64,000 nucleotides of DNA from Pontibacter populi (GTDB taxonomy: Bacteria > Bacteroidota > Bacteroidia > Cytophagales > Hymenobacteraceae): assembly GCF_019336435.1 (NCBI RefSeq), contig NZ_JAHWXQ010000003.1, positions 248,001-312,000 on the forward strand, in the 5' to 3' direction. The position numbers and the translations under genes were made by a program. Shown here piece by piece: positions 61,541 through 64,000 of the stretch (positions are counted from its first letter, which is position 1; each line of letters starts with the position of its first letter). The notes beneath the pieces were generated by a model that ran no database searches, had not been told where the DNA came from, and saw only the letters and a list, made by a program, of their open reading frames with translations.

Positions 61541-61698
61541 ACAGCCATCGTAATTCTTGCTTTTCCAAAGCAAGTTGAAAACTTGCTGCCATACACAGCC
61601 ACAAGTTACGCTAGCGCTAAACTTGCGGCAGATATGTAGTCCTGCTATTCCCGGAATCCCTTCATCCGGTTCATCTCTCTGATAACCGGTCTTACAGT
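61330..61698. other. Gene-free stretch with palindromes
   Basis: 369 bp between the PLP enzyme and the disordered protein. It holds the CTATAG cluster and two small dyads, GCAAGTT-GAA-AACTTGC near 61571 and CAAGTT...AACTTG near 61602-61625. No gene seen. Confidence 0.6.
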
Positions 61699-62499
61699 CT
61701 ACCAGTCATTGCTGCGTTCGTCGCGGTCGCGGGCGTAGCTTTCATAGTCTGAGTCGTAATAGCCGCCACGGTAGTAACCGCTCATGCCATAAGGTTCGTT
61801 ATAGTTATCTCTGCCGGATGGATAGGGCATGTACTGTCCTGAGGAGCCATAATCGCCACGGTTGGTACCATATTCATTTCTTCGGGTTGTGCGTTCGTAG
61901 CCACTGCCCATGTAATTACCCCGATCACCTCCAAAGCTGTGGGTCGTATAGGTGTCGCGGTCAAAGTTATAGTTCCGCTGGTCTGGTCGCTGCGATCTTC
62001 CGGGTGTATAATCCCCATACAGGTCGTGTTCTCGAGGATCATAACTGCCCGAATTCTGACCATGACTGTCGTAATCGCTCATATACCCATATCGTCTGTG
62101 ATGGTCATGCTCACGTTCAAAATCAGCATCGCTTCGGCTTCTTCCATGGCCGCTGTCGAATTGCGAACCTGTATGAGACGTACGCTGCGAGCCATAACCG
62201 GCGCGTGATGAACCAAATCCCTGTGCACCGCCATAACTGCCCATATTGCCATAGTTCTGCGATGTTGCATATGTTTCGGAGCCACGGTTCGCTACGTGTC
62301 GGGAGCTTCCCGCCTCGTTGCCCTGGTTCCCAAAAGTGCCTGTATAGCCTTCGTTTCCATAGCCACCGTGTGCGGGATCACCATAGTCATCAAAACTGTA
62401 CCTGCTGTTGCCCTGATCGGGGTGGCGATAGCGCTCTGAACGTTGTGCGAAGTAACTTCTCTGGCTTCTTTCGTATCGGTCTGGTGTATTGTAATTCAT
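61699..62499 (-). CDS. Disordered Tyr/Gly/Arg/Ser-rich protein
   Basis: A 266-residue low-complexity protein from end to end. It is dominated by Gly, Tyr, Ser, Arg, Asp and Asn with almost no aliphatic residues and no Cys; recurring phrases are RYERSQRS, GGYGNEGY, GSYGG, RGNYMGSGYER, GGYYDSDYESYARDRDE. There is no signal peptide or structured domain. Composition resembles prion-like, phase-separating RNA-binding proteins (FUS-like Tyr/Arg patterning), or desiccation-protective proteins. The opposite strand also has a long frame, but it is Cys/His-rich with no sensible start context, so this strand is preferred. Function unknown. Confidence 0.75.
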   Translation of the reverse strand: MNYNTPDRYERSQRSYFAQRSERYRHPDQGNSRYSFDDYGDPAHGGYGNEGYTGTFGNQGNEAGSSRHVANRGSETYATSQNYGNMGSYGGAQGFGSSRAGYGSQRTSHTGSQFDSGHGRSRSDADFEREHDHHRRYGYMSDYDSHGQNSGSYDPREHDLYGDYTPGRSQRPDQRNYNFDRDTYTTHSFGGDRGNYMGSGYERTTRRNEYGTNRGDYGSSGQYMPYPSGRDNYNEPYGMSGYYRGGYYDSDYESYARDRDERSNDW

Positions 62500-62690
62500 A
62501 GCTTTAACGTGTGTAATAATGGAAAATGCTTCTAATTAAATAAACGACAGGAGAGGGCGCAGGTTAGTGGCTAGTGTGTAAATGTCTTGTTTGTAGTCAT
62601 TTAGAGATGAGATGGTCTAGTCGGTTCTGGCTGAACGGGCTTTGCAACAGGCTTCACTAAACATGCTTTAAAGACCCTTAATCTCAACTA

Positions 62691-62722
62691 CAAAAAAAGC
62701 CCCGACATTGCTGCCGGGGCTT
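62691..62722 (-). terminator. Terminator after the lipoprotein gene
   Basis: AAGCCCCG / CGGGGCTT stem with a 10-nt loop; the plus-strand A7 just before it is a U tract on the minus transcript. It is 22 bp past the stop codon. Confidence 0.88.
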
Positions 62723-62744
62723 CTATGAATTTTGCTTGTGCGCC

Positions 62745-63473
62745 TTATTGCCTGTATAGAGTAAGAGCTTTATAGGCGTTATTTATAGGGCTATAAGTTT
62801 CAATAAGGATCTCAGAACCCGACGTGTTGAACGTTACCGTAGTGTTTGTGCTGTATTGCACACCGGTTACGGCATCCGTGCCTGTTCCATAGTTCCATAA
62901 CGCCTCAGCGCGGTATTTTTTTCCGGCTGGCACAAAATTACGCAGGAAAAAAGTACTGTTCAGTGTTACATATCCTTCAGCAACAGCCTCAGACCAATCC
63001 GGAGTATTGGCAGTTTTGAAGATAAGTCCCAGCCCCGAACCGGTGAACTTAAGTGTACCCTGCTCATTAGCCCATTCGCCTTTAAACGGTGATTCCGGTG
63101 TTCTGAAGCTAACTTCGTTGCTGTATTTTACTGCTCCGTTACTGATGTAATAACCGCGTACAAAGTATTCTGTGTTGGCTAATAAGCCTGTCATGTTACC
63201 GGTAAACGAGCCCGAACCTTCGCCAACCTTAAGTACATCATTATCTATTCTTGGGCCGCCGAATGTGTTCCAGCAAATTCCTTTTTCTTCGATCTTGGTG
63301 CCATCAGTTAAGTTAAGGTCTACTGATACACTTGCATAACTTGGGCCGATCTGGAAAGCAGTATCGGTTTTAAACTCTGTTTTTGGTTCCGTAGTTTCTT
63401 TGTCATCGCAGGCTGTAAAAATGAAAACACCCAACACGAGTAACAGCAGCGATCTGAGTACTGATCTTGTCAT
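62745..63473 (-). CDS. Hypothetical surface lipoprotein with FnIII-like domain
   Basis: A 242-residue protein with a lipobox (IFTAC, Cys22) followed by DDKE, compatible with the acidic/Lys export signal of Bacteroidota surface lipoproteins. Residues about 30-130 follow the FnIII-like pattern frequent in Bacteroidota lipoproteins (GICWNTFGGPRID, GSFTGNMTGLLANTEYFVRGYY, FRTPESP). The C-terminal about 110 residues are beta-rich with no recognised motif. Probably outer-membrane anchored; role unknown. Confidence 0.8.
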   Translation of the reverse strand: MTRSVLRSLLLLVLGVFIFTACDDKETTEPKTEFKTDTAFQIGPSYASVSVDLNLTDGTKIEEKGICWNTFGGPRIDNDVLKVGEGSGSFTGNMTGLLANTEYFVRGYYISNGAVKYSNEVSFRTPESPFKGEWANEQGTLKFTGSGLGLIFKTANTPDWSEAVAEGYVTLNSTFFLRNFVPAGKKYRAEALWNYGTGTDAVTGVQYSTNTTVTFNTSGSEILIETYSPINNAYKALTLYRQ

Positions 63474-63704
63474 TGATTTTTAGTTTGTTAAAAGATGAAA
63501 TGGTTTGAGTAAGAATGCTTTAGTATAGAGAAAAGCAAAACTTTGATCCTTTCTAAGGCACTTATACCATGATACATACTACTAAATTACAACAATTTAT
63601 TTTCACGCTAAAAAGCTGCTAAAGCAAACGTTGTAAAGTAATTTAACAAACTATAAATAAATCCCTATAGTTCAATTTTAAGATCAACATATAATAAATT
63701 CTGA

Positions 63705-64000
63705 TCAGTCATTTTCACCATTGCCAAACCACTTTTTCAAGGCCATGCTTCCGAGCAGAAATCCGCCTAAAGCGGCTGCTGTAGTGAGGATATCCTTTTT
63801 ATGCATGCTTAGCCATAACTGCAGCGAGTCGTAGGTGGCTTCCGCATCGAAGGTGCCATGTGCGCCATGGTCGCCGGGGATAGGAGCCCACAGGTTATTC
63901 GGCCGGTTCGGGTCTTCGGGTATGTTGGTTTGCTGCCCATCAAAACCGGTTTTTGCCAGTACCCAGTCGCCTATTTCCGGTGCTATTTTGTCGCCAACTA
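63705..64000 (-). CDS. Short-chain dehydrogenase, C-terminal end (partial)
   Basis: A reverse-strand frame runs in from the window edge and stops at TGA 63705-63707, about 98 residues: GDKIAPEIGDWVLAKTGFDG, NRPNNLWAPIPGDHGAHGTF, LQLWLSMHKK, then a hydrophobic helix (ILTTAAALGGFLLGSMAL) and a charged end. The LWxPxPGDHGAHGxF stretch is characteristic of the C-terminus of a group of SDR oxidoreductases, which also often end in a membrane helix. The Rossmann core lies outside the window. Confidence 0.7.
   Translation of the reverse strand, partial: VGDKIAPEIGDWVLAKTGFDGQQTNIPEDPNRPNNLWAPIPGDHGAHGTFDAEATYDSLQLWLSMHKKDILTTAAALGGFLLGSMALKKWFGNGEND

Noticed and set aside
61818..62501. A 227-residue plus-strand frame antisense to the disordered protein
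   Set aside because: Cys/His-rich nonsense composition that mirrors the repetitive Gly/Tyr codons of the opposite strand; its start and end fit neither neighbours nor a known fold.

Overview
The window looks like chromosome of a Bacteroidota bacterium, probably Cytophagales and close to Pontibacter/Hymenobacteraceae. The evidence is five large secreted proteins ending in type IX secretion (T9SS) sorting domains (three type A, two gliding-motility type B), two PorP/SprF partner proteins, a short Bacteroidota-style Wza lipoprotein with a Wzc tyrosine kinase, and dispersed GC-rich palindromic repeats typical of the phylum. The genus is an inference from protein style only. No rRNA, tRNA, CRISPR array, transposase or phage gene was recognised.

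Layout. 1-2320: the 3' part of a copper P-type ATPase, a small CopZ-like metallochaperone and a TMEM220-like membrane protein. 2440-10685: a 2406-residue T9SS type B adhesin with its PorP/SprF partner. 11769-20467: a forward polysaccharide block holding the initiating glycosyl-1-phosphate transferase (WcaJ type), a WecG/TagA-type GT26, a CDP/dTDP-sugar cassette (RfbF, extended SDR, RfbC-like epimerase, SAF-domain oxidoreductase, RmlA-like nucleotidyltransferase) and a GT4. 20523-24419: reverse-strand GT61, AlgJ/AlgX-like SGNH protein and MBOAT, a probable exopolysaccharide O-acetylation unit. 24752-29698: a divergent secreted SGNH esterase with a type B sorting domain, plus a second PorP/SprF. 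30057-39353: three T9SS type A proteins (double LamG; PQQ-type sugar dehydrogenase with PKD and LamG; beta-helix with three PA14 modules). 40071-52247: a reverse-strand export and assembly block (GT61, membrane-anchored beta-helix protein, two GTs, Wzy-like polymerase, Wzx flippase, Wzc, Wza, GT4). 52452-64000: a polysaccharide deacetylase, then ordinary chromosomal genes (methyltransferase, DUF1737-like protein, zinc-ribbon protein, HemJ, HemN, small membrane protein, an AT-rich GIY-YIG/T5orf172 protein, a D-threonine-aldolase-like PLP enzyme, a disordered Tyr/Gly/Arg/Ser-rich protein, a lipoprotein, and the C-terminal end of an SDR).

How the genes work together: the central 40 kb reads as one Wzx/Wzy-dependent exopolysaccharide locus. 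WcaJ loads the first sugar, the nucleotide-sugar cassette supplies an unusual sugar, the GTs extend the unit, Wzx and Wzy flip and polymerise it, Wzc and Wza control length and export, and MBOAT/AlgJ acetylate it. It is interleaved with T9SS-secreted proteins (esterase, dehydrogenase, beta-helix/PA14, LamG) that plausibly modify or bind the polysaccharide at the surface.

The most unusual sequence-level feature is a strongly over-represented palindrome, AACTATAGTT (20 exact copies found by hand, about 0.06 expected at equal base frequencies; about 100 copies of the CTATAG core against about 16 expected). It is spread through genes and spacers alike, resembling the HIP1 element of cyanobacteria or a DNA uptake sequence.
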